From the NCBI RefSeq assembly GCF_000142805.1, contig NC_013078.1, positions 744,001 through 808,000 on the forward strand: a stretch of 64,000 nt of DNA. The letters run 5' to 3'. The notes beneath the pieces are model-generated. The model was given only the letters and a program-made list of their open reading frames with translations, was not told the DNA's origin and did not search any database. Position 1 is the first letter of the stretch, and the number at the start of each line of letters is the position of its first letter. Source of the DNA: Lachancea thermotolerans CBS 6340 (Eukaryota; Ascomycota; Saccharomycetes; Saccharomycetales; Saccharomycetaceae). Of this stretch, positions 36,915-45,939 are shown in pieces. The position numbers and the translations under genes were made by a program.

Positions 36915-38657
36915 ATGTTCAAGCTCTACATCCTTTCCTTCTTTTATTTATTCCTCAATCACATTCCACCGTTCGTGTGGGCGCTTGGCCATGTTGTAAG
37001 CGATATTTTCCAGTTCTGGATGCGGAGGCTGATGAACTACTTGCGGCCAAGGTCTAGAAATCTTTACCATGGTGCGATATCTGACTTGGAGCAGTGTGAC
37101 AACTTCTCCGACTGGTATCAGAAAGCTGCGATTGTGGACGAGATTACTGGCGCGGACTTGTGGCGGCGCAACTTCTACTCACAGCGCTATGATGTCAACT
37201 CTGTTCTTGAGCAGTACGCAGTTCTGGACGAGGCCCTTGACGAGAATGATGCACACACCATCGTGCACCGCTTCAGTACGACAGGGCCATCCATGCTTCG
37301 CAATTTTGCGGGCATTGTTGACAAGCGTCTCTTTACAAAGTCTCTAATAGGCACAAAATTGCTGATTGAGCAGTACTTAGACAAAGTGTTGGAGTGCCTG
37401 CAGTTTTTGTGCCAGACCCCGGGCGTTGCCAGAACTTCGTTTTTCCAAAGGTGTAAGCTCTCCCTGGGAACTACCGCCTTCATCCTGCAAGGTGGCTCTC
37501 TGTTTGGACTATTTCACTTGGGGGTGATAAGGGGGCTATTGGAACAAAAGCTACTGCCGAATATCATAAGCGGCAGCTCTATGGGCGCTTGTATTGGAAG
37601 TTTATGCAGCGTGCTCACAAACGAAGAGCTTTCTGTTTTGCTATCCGGTGATAATTTACTGAATGCTATCAAAAGCGACCTAGATCTCCTCAAGCAGTGC
37701 GGTTACGGAAACATTGATCAAGATCTGAACCTTGGGTCCTTGCTCCAAAACGTAGTGCATCGTGGTTACTCCAAAGATGTTTTCCTGTTCATTAATTTTG
37801 TGAACAAAGTCATTATCAAAGACCTCACGTTTGAAGAAGCGTTCCAAAGGACTGGCAAGATACTAAATATCATTGTTCACCCAACAGACCAAAACAGATG
37901 TCCATCTTTGCTTAACTACGTTACAACACCAAATGTGCTAATTGCATGCGCAATTGACTGCAGCTTAGGCTCAGAGGTTGTTTCTAGTGGAACAAAGCTA
38001 ATGTGCAAGAATCTTAAAAACGAAATTGTCGACTATATTCCGGATACTGGCAGTTCTCGTTTGGTGTTTCTCACCCCTCAGAATGCAAGCGAAACAGGCC
38101 TAATTGAGAGTCCTTATACTAGATTGACAGAGCTTTTCAATGTGAACAATTTTATCGTCTCGCTGGCACGTCCGTACCTCGCTCCGTTGGTCATGAACGA
38201 CCTGAAACATGAAATCAAGACATCGAAATATTACTATTACAAACACTATCCCACTACAGATATGAGCAATTTCACACCGCTTCAACTCTCCAACATGAAC
38301 GAAGTAGAGCCATTAGGCTTTAAGTTCAGATATCATCTGGAGAGAAAACTAAAACATATCGTGACAATGGAGCTTCGGCACCGCGTGGAAGTTATGGATA
38401 ACCTGGGCATCTTGAGCCATTGGATCAAACGACTCGCCATCGATGAAAAGACGCCTCGGTCTGCTACAGAAATCACCATTGTGCCTAATCTTAAGAGCTT
38501 GTCACTCAGCAGGGTCATTGAGGGGCAACTTGACAACATTCCATACTGGATAAAGTGTGGGGAGCAAAGTTGCTGGCCAGTTTTAGCTCTCATAAAGACC
38601 CGTTGTGCGGTTGAATTTGGCTTAGACGAGATAATCAAGTCAAAAAAAAACACATGA
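36915..38657 (+). CDS. TGL3: Triacylglycerol lipase Tgl3
   Basis: Patatin-domain lipase of lipid droplets that hydrolyses triacylglycerol. The patatin core has the glycine-rich oxyanion region LQGGSLFGLFHLGVIRGL near residue 193 and the nucleophile elbow GSSMG at 220-224 with Ser222. Upstream is the conserved N-terminal block with DWYQKAAIVDEITG. The 580 residues are shorter than yeast Tgl3 (about 642), mainly at the C-terminus. The N-terminus begins with a hydrophobic stretch (LYILSFFYLFLNHIPPFVW) that may form a hairpin anchor. It converges with ELP6 at 50 bp, as YMR313C/YMR312W do. Confidence 0.94.
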   Translation: MFKLYILSFFYLFLNHIPPFVWALGHVVSDIFQFWMRRLMNYLRPRSRNLYHGAISDLEQCDNFSDWYQKAAIVDEITGADLWRRNFYSQRYDVNSVLEQYAVLDEALDENDAHTIVHRFSTTGPSMLRNFAGIVDKRLFTKSLIGTKLLIEQYLDKVLECLQFLCQTPGVARTSFFQRCKLSLGTTAFILQGGSLFGLFHLGVIRGLLEQKLLPNIISGSSMGACIGSLCSVLTNEELSVLLSGDNLLNAIKSDLDLLKQCGYGNIDQDLNLGSLLQNVVHRGYSKDVFLFINFVNKVIIKDLTFEEAFQRTGKILNIIVHPTDQNRCPSLLNYVTTPNVLIACAIDCSLGSEVVSSGTKLMCKNLKNEIVDYIPDTGSSRLVFLTPQNASETGLIESPYTRLTELFNVNNFIVSLARPYLAPLVMNDLKHEIKTSKYYYYKHYPTTDMSNFTPLQLSNMNEVEPLGFKFRYHLERKLKHIVTMELRHRVEVMDNLGILSHWIKRLAIDEKTPRSATEITIVPNLKSLSLSRVIEGQLDNIPYWIKCGEQSCWPVLALIKTRCAVEFGLDEIIKSKKNT

Positions 38658-38707
38658 TTCATAGATCTCAAGGGGGATCATCCTCTTTTGTTTTCGCTTC
38701 ACATCTT

Positions 38708-39535
38708 TTAACGATAAAATAACTTTGTGGTATCCTTTTGTGTAAGGAATAGGTACTCGTTTTCAACAACATGTACTGCAAGGTGAGACAGTGACGCGCC
38801 ACCCCTCGTTATAGTCAATGTACCACTTACGTCACTTGCATGGCCCGTAGCCAAAGGCTTCAGCCCTAGCACAGCAGCGCTTTTGAAGAAACAACTATTG
38901 CAAAATCTTATCTGCTCTATCATATCTGAAGACAGTTTCTCATTGGAATCGGAAGGAACGTTCTCATAGGCTTCAGTGTAGCTCACGACCACCAGCAGGG
39001 GAAATTTTTTTATTAAGGGATTGATCAGTTCTAGGTGGAGCTGATCGCTAGTGATGTTGAGCAGATGCACAAGCAGCTCAGGCTGCTCCAGGATCAGCAA
39101 TTCAGATGTCGCGCTCTCGTTAGACAGTTCTTCAAGCAACGAACTGAGCACTTTGCTGGCAGGCTTTCCATAGTTTTTTAGCACGAAGTCCGTCATATAG
39201 TCAATGATGTTGTAGCATTCAGCGTCGACCTTCAGCTTTTTCAGAGCCGATGTGAAGAAGCCACGATTGTGAATAAAAGAGGCCACTGTCGCGCATTTCG
39301 AATCAGTGATCTTTCTATTTGAAGCTCGATTCACTGCAGCTGCATGTGACTCATTGAGTGTAGCAGGAAAGCCAAGAACCTGTGTCTCCACCAGAGCGTT
39401 TATCAACCAGGAAGGAGACGTACCTAGCTTGTGGGTCACGAACAAGACGTGATGCAAGTCCTTACTAAAAAGTTCTCTGCTTAAAACAGAATGGTCGCTA
39501 AAAATTACTAGGTCTTGTTTTTGAGCCATCGACAT
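38708..39535 (-). CDS. ELP6: Elongator subunit Elp6
   Basis: RecA-fold subunit of the Elp4-Elp5-Elp6 hexamer of Elongator, which supports wobble-uridine modification of tRNAs. The 275 residues match yeast Elp6 (273). Conserved segments are QDLVIFSDHSVL at the N-terminus, INALVETQVLG near 45, and the C-terminal HVVENEYLFLTQKDTTKLFYR region, almost identical to yeast. As in yeast no functional Walker A is visible. The start could be Met1 or Met3; yeast has a short leader before QDLV, so both are possible. Its 211-bp divergent promoter is shared with ZUO1. Confidence 0.95.
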   Translation of the reverse strand: MSMAQKQDLVIFSDHSVLSRELFSKDLHHVLFVTHKLGTSPSWLINALVETQVLGFPATLNESHAAAVNRASNRKITDSKCATVASFIHNRGFFTSALKKLKVDAECYNIIDYMTDFVLKNYGKPASKVLSSLLEELSNESATSELLILEQPELLVHLLNITSDQLHLELINPLIKKFPLLVVVSYTEAYENVPSDSNEKLSSDMIEQIRFCNSCFFKSAAVLGLKPLATGHASDVSGTLTITRGGASLSHLAVHVVENEYLFLTQKDTTKLFYR

Positions 39536-39672
39536 ATTTTGAGCGCAGTTCCACTGAAAGGTAATGCTAACGTTTGATGAGCTCTTTCAACTACCAATCT
39601 CTCAATGCGCAGGTTTCGTGAAGTTTAAACTGATGGTCACATGCTTTGTCAATGAAGCACTGTGATTGACAT

Positions 39673-39699
39673 TGAAAATTTTAATTCCAAACTCATCGC
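39673..39699 (+). promoter_or_regulatory. RRPE and PAC elements upstream of ZUO1
   Basis: TGAAAATTTT at 39673-39682 is an RRPE, and AACTCATCGC at 39690-39699 is the reverse complement of the PAC element GCGATGAGTT. They lie 48-74 bp before the ZUO1 ATG, the usual place and pairing in yeast ribosome-biogenesis promoters. The divergent gene ELP6 might share them. Confidence 0.8.
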
Positions 39700-39746
39700 G
39701 CTCAATAGTTGGAACAAGTTAAAGAGCAACCTCAGATACAGCAAAA

Positions 39747-41033
39747 ATGATCTCCTTGCCACCTCTTACCTCTGATATTAATGTCAATGTCAACACTTCT
39801 GCTTCAAAGGCTGCGTCGGTCCGTCGTCCTGTCGAGCCAGTGGGTAGATTCTTCATGCACCACGCCCAGAGAACTTTGAGAAACCACACTTGGTCCGAGT
39901 TCGAAAAAATCCAGGCCAGTCAAAACGTACAGAGAGTTGACGAGTCTGTAGACCCAGATGAGGAATTGTTGGACGATGAGCTGGCCGACGAAAGCCTCTT
40001 GGAGCACGACCCTAGAGACTGGAAGACTGCAGACCTTTATGCGGCAATGGGTCTATCTAAGCTTCGTCACAAGGCCACCGACGCCCAGGTCATCAAGGCC
40101 CACAGAAAGCAAGTGCTGAAGCACCACCCAGACAAGAAGTCTGCGTCTGGCGGTTTGGAGCAAGATGGGTTCTTCAAGATCATCCAGAAGGCGTACGAAA
40201 CCTTGACTGACCCTACCAAGAGAAAGCAGTACGACTCTTGTGATTACAACGCGGATGTTGAGCCACCTAAGAAGGGCAGCAAATACGACTTTTTCGAAGC
40301 CTGGGGTCCTGTTTTCGAGGCTGAGTCTCGTTTCTCCAAAAAGCAGCCTGTTGTCCTTTTGGGCGGCCCAGACGCGTCCAAGGCCGACGTCGAAAAGTTC
40401 TACAATTTCTGGCATAGATTTGACTCTTGGAGAACTTTCGAGTTCGCCGACGAGGAAGTTCCAGATGACTCCTCTAACAGAGACCACAAGCGTTACATTG
40501 AGAGAAAGAACAAGGCTGCCAGAGACAAAAAGAAGACCGCAGACAACGCCCGCCTTGCTAAGCTGGTAGAGAGGGCTAGCAACGAGGACCCACGTATCAA
40601 GCAGTTCAAGGAGGCCGAGAAGAAGGAGAAGGAGAAGAAAAAATGGGAAAGAGAGGCCGGCGCTAGAGCCGAGGCCGAAGCGAAGGCTAAGGCTGAGGCT
40701 GAGGCCAAGGCCAAGGCTGAGGCTGAGGCTGCTGCTGCTGCCGGCGCCAAGGTTGACAAGAAAAAGGCCAAGGAAGCTGCTAAAGCTGCCAAGAAGAAGA
40801 ACAAGAGAGCCGTTCGTAACGCGCCCAAGGACGCTGATTACTTTGGCGACGCTGAGAAGGCCGCTGCCATTGACGAACAAACTGGCCTCATTGTCGACAG
40901 CGTCGACGACGAACAACTGGTTCAGCTCGCGGAGAAGGTCAAGGCTGACGCGAAAGCGGGTTTGGCTGAGTTTGCTAAGGTCTTGTCTGACTCTGGCAAA
41001 TTGCCTGCTTCTCTGCTCTCTTACTTCCTTTAA
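39747..41033 (+). CDS. ZUO1: Ribosome-associated Hsp40 Zuotin
   Basis: J-protein of the ribosome-associated complex, which with Ssz1 stimulates Ssb Hsp70 on nascent chains at the exit tunnel. The 428 residues match yeast (433). The J domain has the HPD tripeptide at 127-129. The zuotin homology domain follows (YDFFEAWGPVFEAE, WHRFDSWRTFEF), then a charged RNA-binding region with KKKTADNARLAKLVERA, a long helix rich in Ala, Glu and Lys (about residues 300-355) and a C-terminal four-helix bundle ending SGKLPASLLSYFL. The Ala/Glu/Lys stretch is encoded by a degenerate codon repeat near 40660-40745. Divergent from ELP6 here, which is a YGR/YMR junction. Confidence 0.97.
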   Translation: MISLPPLTSDINVNVNTSASKAASVRRPVEPVGRFFMHHAQRTLRNHTWSEFEKIQASQNVQRVDESVDPDEELLDDELADESLLEHDPRDWKTADLYAAMGLSKLRHKATDAQVIKAHRKQVLKHHPDKKSASGGLEQDGFFKIIQKAYETLTDPTKRKQYDSCDYNADVEPPKKGSKYDFFEAWGPVFEAESRFSKKQPVVLLGGPDASKADVEKFYNFWHRFDSWRTFEFADEEVPDDSSNRDHKRYIERKNKAARDKKKTADNARLAKLVERASNEDPRIKQFKEAEKKEKEKKKWEREAGARAEAEAKAKAEAEAKAKAEAEAAAAAGAKVDKKKAKEAAKAAKKKNKRAVRNAPKDADYFGDAEKAAAIDEQTGLIVDSVDDEQLVQLAEKVKADAKAGLAEFAKVLSDSGKLPASLLSYFL

Positions 41034-41305
41034 ATAGAATGATATAGACAGCGGCACACTAGGCTACAAGTGCGCTCAAGACGTTGCGCTAGTTAAGCGC
41101 CAAGAACCTCGTGGTCTTGATTTAACTTTGTTGAATGTTTGGGCTATTGTAGAATTTGGAAAATAAATCCAAAATTTTTTGGTCTAATTAGTGCCAGCTA
41201 AAACAATTTGTCAAGGTTGCCCCATTAGAACGCGTATAGGTTCTGTTAAAGGTCTAAGAATAGGAGTCAGATAAGGCGTGCTTTCAGCAGAGAATCAATT
41301 GCGAT

Positions 41306-42223
41306 ATGTCATTCAGAGGAAACTCTGGCTTCAGTGGTATACCCACAACCCACCAAGGGTACAAACAAAATCCATATACGGCATCGGCGGCGGGGAAATC
41401 GTCGTCGCTGAAGAAGACGGTGATGGACGAACTCGACAAGCTATCCAATAAGGTGGATGATTTGACTGATCATCCAGTGGTGCAAAAACTGAAACCTTAC
41501 ACTCCTGCAATTTCTAGGTTCTTTATTGTGGCCACGTTTTACGAGGACTCTTTTAGGATCATATCTCAGTGGAGCGACCAGGTTTTTTTCTTGTGGAACT
41601 ACAGACACCTGCCATACTTCTTCGTGGTATTGTTCCTGCTTGCCGTGGTACTTTCCATGACGGTGGGTGCCACAATGCTTATTTTGCGTAAGCGTACGAT
41701 TGTCGCCACTGGCGTGTTGTGCGCCTGCATCGTGTTGCAAGGCCTCGTGTATGGATTATACGGTGGGTCCTTTGTGCTGCGTAACGTTAGTGTGATTGGT
41801 GGTCTGCTCATTGCATTCAGCGACTCGATCGTGCAAAGCAAAACGACTTTTGGTATGCTACCTGAGCTCCACAACAAGGACGGCAAGACGAAGGGCTTTC
41901 TCTTGCTGATGGGACGTCTACTGCTGGTGGTGCTGTTCGTCACATTCACCTTTACCAAAAACTGGCTCACTGTCTTATTGGTGATCATCGGAACGATTTG
42001 CATTTCCGTGGGTTTCAAGACCAAGCTGGCATCCATTCTCTTGGGGCTGATTTTGGCCTTCTACAACATCACCGTCAACAACTATTGGTTCTACGATAGT
42101 GGTAAGAGGGATCTATTGAAATACGAATACTTTCAGAACCTCAGCATCATTGGAGGCCTCCTCCTAGTGGTCTCCACAGGCGCCGGCGAGTTATCAATCG
42201 ACGAGAAAAAGAAGATATATTGA
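41306..42223 (+). CDS. ERV29: COPII cargo receptor Erv29 (SURF4 family)
   Basis: Polytopic ER-Golgi cargo receptor that packs soluble secretory proteins such as pro-alpha-factor and carboxypeptidase Y into COPII vesicles. The 305 residues match yeast Erv29 (310). The SURF4 domain starts near residue 60 (AISRFFIVATFYEDSFRI), with about seven hydrophobic segments. The extreme C-terminus is KKIY, a dilysine ER-retrieval signal. The N-terminal 50 residues are polar, with a short predicted helix. Its cargo carboxypeptidase Y is encoded about 18 kb away. Order ZUO1-ERV29 is as YGR285C-YGR284C. Confidence 0.96.
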   Translation: MSFRGNSGFSGIPTTHQGYKQNPYTASAAGKSSSLKKTVMDELDKLSNKVDDLTDHPVVQKLKPYTPAISRFFIVATFYEDSFRIISQWSDQVFFLWNYRHLPYFFVVLFLLAVVLSMTVGATMLILRKRTIVATGVLCACIVLQGLVYGLYGGSFVLRNVSVIGGLLIAFSDSIVQSKTTFGMLPELHNKDGKTKGFLLLMGRLLLVVLFVTFTFTKNWLTVLLVIIGTICISVGFKTKLASILLGLILAFYNITVNNYWFYDSGKRDLLKYEYFQNLSIIGGLLLVVSTGAGELSIDEKKKIY

Positions 42224-42772
42224 GCGGCGACTGCGGAGAGAAAACGCCGCGTTCGCAGACCGCGGAGAAGAGTGTTCGTTTCGATCATTGTAAGTAACAA
42301 ATATCATATATCTTGGTGCATTGCACTAACGACAACGGAGACATTAATGCATATATGAGCCAGTCCGATTGGGGTCTCGCTTATAATGTAACCGATCAAT
42401 GAATTTAGCCACTGTATAGGCGAGTTTTCAGTTCCCCGCGTCTCAACCTTATTCAAATATGTTTTGTTCAACATAATCATTAAATTAGCGCAAATGTGAA
42501 AAGTGACACTTTGTAACTCTGAAACAAAGCCTAGAGAGCTACTAAGAGGATTTGATGCTCGACCAGCGGCCCGGCCCGGTTTTCCCAGCCTGCTCTGCTT
42601 CTGCAAGCTATGCCTCAGCATTTCCGGGCCTCGACCTCGTCTTTTGCGATGTTCGGAAGGGGATTAATAAAGGGAAAACTTGAACGTGGTGGATCACCAA
42701 GTTACCCATAGCTCAAGAAGCTAGAACAAGCAGCGCTCACACAACCCCAGTACAGGTTCATAGAGTCTCAAT
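42224..42772. other. 549-bp interval between ERV29 and GLC8
   Basis: Tandem-gene intergenic region. A 105-codon minus-strand frame (42304-42621) resembles no family and begins within ordinary upstream sequence, so I leave it out. No assigned motif. Confidence 0.5.
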
Positions 42773-43390
42773 ATGGTTGGTATATTAAAGAATCCTTTGC
42801 CCGATCGAAACGGTGAGTCAGAAGAGCCCGAATCCATCTCCGAGTTCAGAAAGCAAGTTTACAAGAATACTCAGCTAAATGCAAAGCTTACTTCTAAAGC
42901 CCAAAACAACGGGAAAAGTACAAGTAAGGCGAATGCTGCGTCGCCGAAGAGGCCCGTGGTTCCTAGGGATACGCTCAGTTTGAAGCATCAGCACGATACG
43001 CTATCACAGGCCGAAGAGGAAAAGCTAAAATGGAATCAGCAAAACCTGGCTGAGAACGACATAGCCAAGCTAGAATACAAGGATATCAACATTGACGAGC
43101 CTAAAACTCCATACCAGGGTGCCGTCGACCCTACTGGCGAGTACTACCGCGACGACGACGACGAGCTTGAGAGCTTGTCGCTCGGCGAGCCAGTCGTGGA
43201 AATGCCTCAATCGGACAGCGATAATTCTAGTAGCAGTGGACCAAGTGATGCGGAGCCATCCGCAGAAGAGTCCGCAGAAGCTAAGCACAGGCGGTTCGAG
43301 GAGCTGCGCAAAAAGCACTACAATGTCAAGGAAGCGCTGAAAGCACAGCGCCAGAACCTGGACGACGAGGAACTCGAAGATGAAGATTAG
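42773..43390 (+). CDS. GLC8: Protein phosphatase 1 regulator Glc8 (inhibitor-2 family)
   Basis: Inhibitor-2-type regulator of the PP1 phosphatase Glc7, acting as an activator after phosphorylation by Pho85. The 205 residues are near the yeast length (229). Diagnostic motifs are all present: GILKNP at residues 3-8, SEFRKQVYKNTQ near 23-34, the KTPY phosphorylation motif with Thr112, and a C-terminal RRFEELRKKHYNVKEAL docking helix near 174-190. The intervening Ser/Glu/Asp-rich stretch is likely disordered. The gene is YMR311C in S. cerevisiae and sits in the reversed segment. Confidence 0.95.
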   Translation: MVGILKNPLPDRNGESEEPESISEFRKQVYKNTQLNAKLTSKAQNNGKSTSKANAASPKRPVVPRDTLSLKHQHDTLSQAEEEKLKWNQQNLAENDIAKLEYKDINIDEPKTPYQGAVDPTGEYYRDDDDELESLSLGEPVVEMPQSDSDNSSSSGPSDAEPSAEESAEAKHRRFEELRKKHYNVKEALKAQRQNLDDEELEDED

Positions 43391-43521
43391 TAAACCAGCT
43401 TCGCGGCTTTTCCCCAGCCTTTGTCACCTTCATGCAGATCAAAAGACAGAAGGCCAGACATGTGTAGTAGCTCGTTATAACTGTATACGGAAATGGCAAA
43501 TTTTGAAGACTTTTCAAGCAT

Positions 43522-43531
43522 GCGATGAGCT
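43522..43531 (+). promoter_or_regulatory. PAC element upstream of the SPOUT-family gene
   Basis: GCGATGAGCT at 43522-43531 is an exact PAC match, 70 bp before the ATG at 43602. A shorter AAATTTT tract precedes it near 43498. This suggests co-regulation with ribosome-biogenesis genes. Confidence 0.75.
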
Positions 43532-43601
43532 AAAGAAATCGCCTGCGAGGATTAAACGCCTAACTCGCTGTACAGTCGAGAGAACAATCTAGACGACAAC
43601 G

Positions 43602-44771
43602 ATGGCTCCAAAGCGCGAAGGGGGCGTAGTGGGCAAAGGCCATAATGAAACCGCAAAGAAAAGTAAGCTTTCGAAGCCTGCAAAGTACACAGAGAACAAT
43701 AAGAAAGCCGCGAACTTTACTACTAAAGCGCCTAAGAAGAAGCTGAAAAAGACAATCAAGATATGTTCCAAGACAATCAACTACTCATTGTGCATTCCAG
43801 TGAGTGTGATAGATAACTGCAAGAACCTCGAACAAGCGACACACGTGGTGTACCAAATAGCTAAGAGCGCTGTGTTGTTCAACGTGGGAGAAATCGTGGT
43901 GCTTGATTTGGGCCGCGCGGAAGATGTTCCAAAGGAGTCTCGCCACCGCTTTCAGATGTCCCCAGTACTACTGGTGGCGTCGCTGCTGCAATACTTCGTG
44001 ACTCCGCCGTATCTTGTGAAATCAGTGTTCAAGAAAGAATACCAGGAGTGCTTCAAAGTCGCAGCTAAACTGCCGCGCATAACAGCACTGCCATTCATGC
44101 GCCATCTCCACGAGGACAACGGTAGATACCGGGAAGGCCTTGCTGTTCGTATGCAACGGCCGGCGCAGGGCGCGAGGCCAGCAAAGAAGAAGGCGTACGA
44201 CCAGACCAAGTACGTCAACGTGGGCAAAGACAGTGCGTTGGAGCTGCGCGGCCAGCTGGTGCCGGCCAACGTACGTGTTACGGTCGACCTAATTGATTGC
44301 AAGGTCGTCTCACCCGCCGAAGCTTACGGCGATTTCGTCGGCGCGCAAGCCTCATACGGCTTCCATGTGCGCGTCGCCAAGACCTTTGCAGACATTTTCA
44401 CACAGAGCCCTGCCCCGAATGGCTACACCCAAACTGTATGGGTCAACAGTGGTGATTTCTACTTTGACCCCACAACAAAGAAGAGTCTAAAGCTGGAGAC
44501 CAAGATACCGCGGATTGGCAAAATTCTGAAACCCACCCCCGAAGAAGTTGCTAGCGGTGAAGCAGAGAACCCTGCGCACCTGCTTGTCGTGCTTGGCAAG
44601 TGGGATCATCTCAAAAAGAGTTTCGCGCGTTCCCGGGAAATGTTTGCGGGGTGCGAAGGCGCTCACCAGTTCTTCGACGGACAACTAGAACTCCCTGGAT
44701 CTGCGCCAGAGGCCAACATCGGCATCCACGACAGCTGCATGATCGCGATGACCATGCTCGCCAGCTTGTAG
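43602..44771 (+). CDS. SPOUT-family putative RNA methyltransferase (YMR310C/YGR283C type)
   Basis: Single homologue of the S. cerevisiae pair YMR310C/YGR283C, members of the SPOUT1/C9orf114 group of putative RNA methyltransferases. The 389 residues exceed both yeast proteins (about 317 and 341), partly through a Lys-rich N-terminus (residues 1-55). The conserved core begins at KKTIKICSKTINYSLCIPVSV and includes LPRITALPFMRHL. The knotted C-terminal region carries GYTQTVWVNSGDFYFDP, and the end holds LLVVLGKWDHLKKSF and NIGIHDSCMIAMTML. The substrate is not known to me; the PAC box supports a ribosome-related role. It is placed between GLC8 (YMR311) and BGL2 (YGR282), as expected for an ancestral single copy. 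Confidence 0.88.
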   Translation: MAPKREGGVVGKGHNETAKKSKLSKPAKYTENNKKAANFTTKAPKKKLKKTIKICSKTINYSLCIPVSVIDNCKNLEQATHVVYQIAKSAVLFNVGEIVVLDLGRAEDVPKESRHRFQMSPVLLVASLLQYFVTPPYLVKSVFKKEYQECFKVAAKLPRITALPFMRHLHEDNGRYREGLAVRMQRPAQGARPAKKKAYDQTKYVNVGKDSALELRGQLVPANVRVTVDLIDCKVVSPAEAYGDFVGAQASYGFHVRVAKTFADIFTQSPAPNGYTQTVWVNSGDFYFDPTTKKSLKLETKIPRIGKILKPTPEEVASGEAENPAHLLVVLGKWDHLKKSFARSREMFAGCEGAHQFFDGQLELPGSAPEANIGIHDSCMIAMTMLASL

Positions 44772-44777
44772 GCCCCT

Positions 44778-44842
44778 TCACGTGAATCCGTTAGTAAACG
44801 TGATCTTCACGTGCCGAATCTAAATATAAACACATCCACGTG
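44778..44842. promoter_or_regulatory. Three CACGTG boxes at exact 29-bp spacing upstream of BGL2
   Basis: CACGTG cores start at 44779, 44808 and 44837, so the spacing is 29 bp both times. The first is the palindrome TCACGTGA; the third is followed by AT, matching the Cbf1 site when read in reverse. They lie 174-237 bp before the BGL2 ATG and just after the SPOUT-gene stop. Cbf1 or Pho4 binding is an inference. Confidence 0.65.
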
Positions 44843-44923
44843 ATCAGTCCCCTTCTTCCTGTTTCCAGGCTCTCATGTTGCACGGGCTTCGGGAAAAATT
44901 TTGAAGAGATATTTTTATAGCAG

Positions 44924-44935
44924 TATAAAAATATA
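44924..44935 (+). promoter_or_regulatory. TATA box of BGL2
   Basis: TATAAAAATATA at 44924-44935 lies about 81 bp upstream of the BGL2 ATG. A strong TATA box fits the very high expression known for Bgl2 in yeast. Confidence 0.65.
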
Positions 44936-45015
44936 TTTGTAGATCTAAAACTCATTCGAGCTTGTTGACAAAACCAAGAAGCTTTTGAATCGGTTCACGT
45001 CACAGATCGTAAGCC

Positions 45016-45939
45016 ATGAAGTTTTCTACAATTGCATCGCTAGCTGCTGTTGGTGTGTCGTATGCGTCCGCCGTTGGTGACCTTGGGTTTAACCTAGGTG
45101 TCAAGAACAACGACGGCACATGCAAGAGCACCGAGGACTACGCCAAAGACCTAGATATTTTGAAGGGCTACACGAGTACTGTCAAGGTCTACGCTGCTTC
45201 TGACTGTAACACCCTACAGAACTTGGGACCTGCTGCCGAGTCCGCTGGATTCAGTGTCTTCGTGGGCGTGTGGCCTAACGACGACGCTCACTTCTCCGCG
45301 GAGAAGCAGGCCTTGCAGTCTTACTTGCCTAACATCAAGACCTCCACCGTCAAGGGTATCCTTGTTGGTTCTGAGGCCCTTTACCGTGAAGACCTGACCG
45401 CGTCGGAGCTTGCCAGCAAGATTAGCGAGGTCAAGTCGCTGGTCGCCGACATCAAGGACTCCGATGGTAACTCGTACTCTGGCACTCTCGTCGGTACAGT
45501 CGACTCCTGGAACGTGCTGGTCGACGGTGGCAACGCCGACGTCATCAAGGCCTCTGACATGGTCATGGCCAACGCGTTCTCGTACTGGCAGGGCCAGACC
45601 ATGGACAACGCTTCCTACTCTTTCTTCGACGATATCATGCAAGCTATGCAAACCATCCAGACTGTCAAGGGTACTGACATTCCATTCTGGGTTGGTGAGA
45701 CCGGCTGGCCAACTGACGGTACCAACTTCGAATCCTCTTACCCTGGCACCGATAACGCCGCTCAATTCTGGCAAGAGGGTATTTGTGCCATCAGAGCCTG
45801 GGGCGTCAACGTTCTGGTCTTCGAGGCTTTCGACGAAGACTGGAAGCCAAACACCTCTGGTACTTCTGACGTTGAGAAGCACTGGGGTGTGTGGACTTCC
45901 GGCGATGAGCTGAAGTACTCGTTGGACTGTAAGTTTTGA
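45016..45939 (+). CDS. BGL2: Cell-wall glucan endotransglucosylase/glucanosyltransferase Bgl2
   Basis: Major non-covalently bound cell-wall protein of glycoside hydrolase family 17, with glucanosyltransferase action on beta-1,3-glucan. The 307 residues match yeast (313). The signal peptide spans about residues 1-19 (MKFSTIASLAAVGVSYASA). Both catalytic glutamates are visible: Glu120 in GILVGSEALY (acid/base) and Glu228 in FWVGETGWP (nucleophile). One sequon, NAS at 198-200, is a likely N-glycan site. No GPI signal is present, as expected. Codons are strongly biased to C-ending forms, fitting high expression. The third position bias resembles other abundant-protein genes rather than the GC island further right. 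Confidence 0.96.
   Translation: MKFSTIASLAAVGVSYASAVGDLGFNLGVKNNDGTCKSTEDYAKDLDILKGYTSTVKVYAASDCNTLQNLGPAAESAGFSVFVGVWPNDDAHFSAEKQALQSYLPNIKTSTVKGILVGSEALYREDLTASELASKISEVKSLVADIKDSDGNSYSGTLVGTVDSWNVLVDGGNADVIKASDMVMANAFSYWQGQTMDNASYSFFDDIMQAMQTIQTVKGTDIPFWVGETGWPTDGTNFESSYPGTDNAAQFWQEGICAIRAWGVNVLVFEAFDEDWKPNTSGTSDVEKHWGVWTSGDELKYSLDCKF

Noticed and set aside
42304-42621. 105-codon minus-strand frame between ERV29 and GLC8
   Set aside because: No family resemblance, and the spacer is a normal tandem promoter region.
45290-45305. TCCGCGGA within BGL2
   Set aside because: It lies inside the coding sequence, where the codons explain it, so I do not call it a PDRE.
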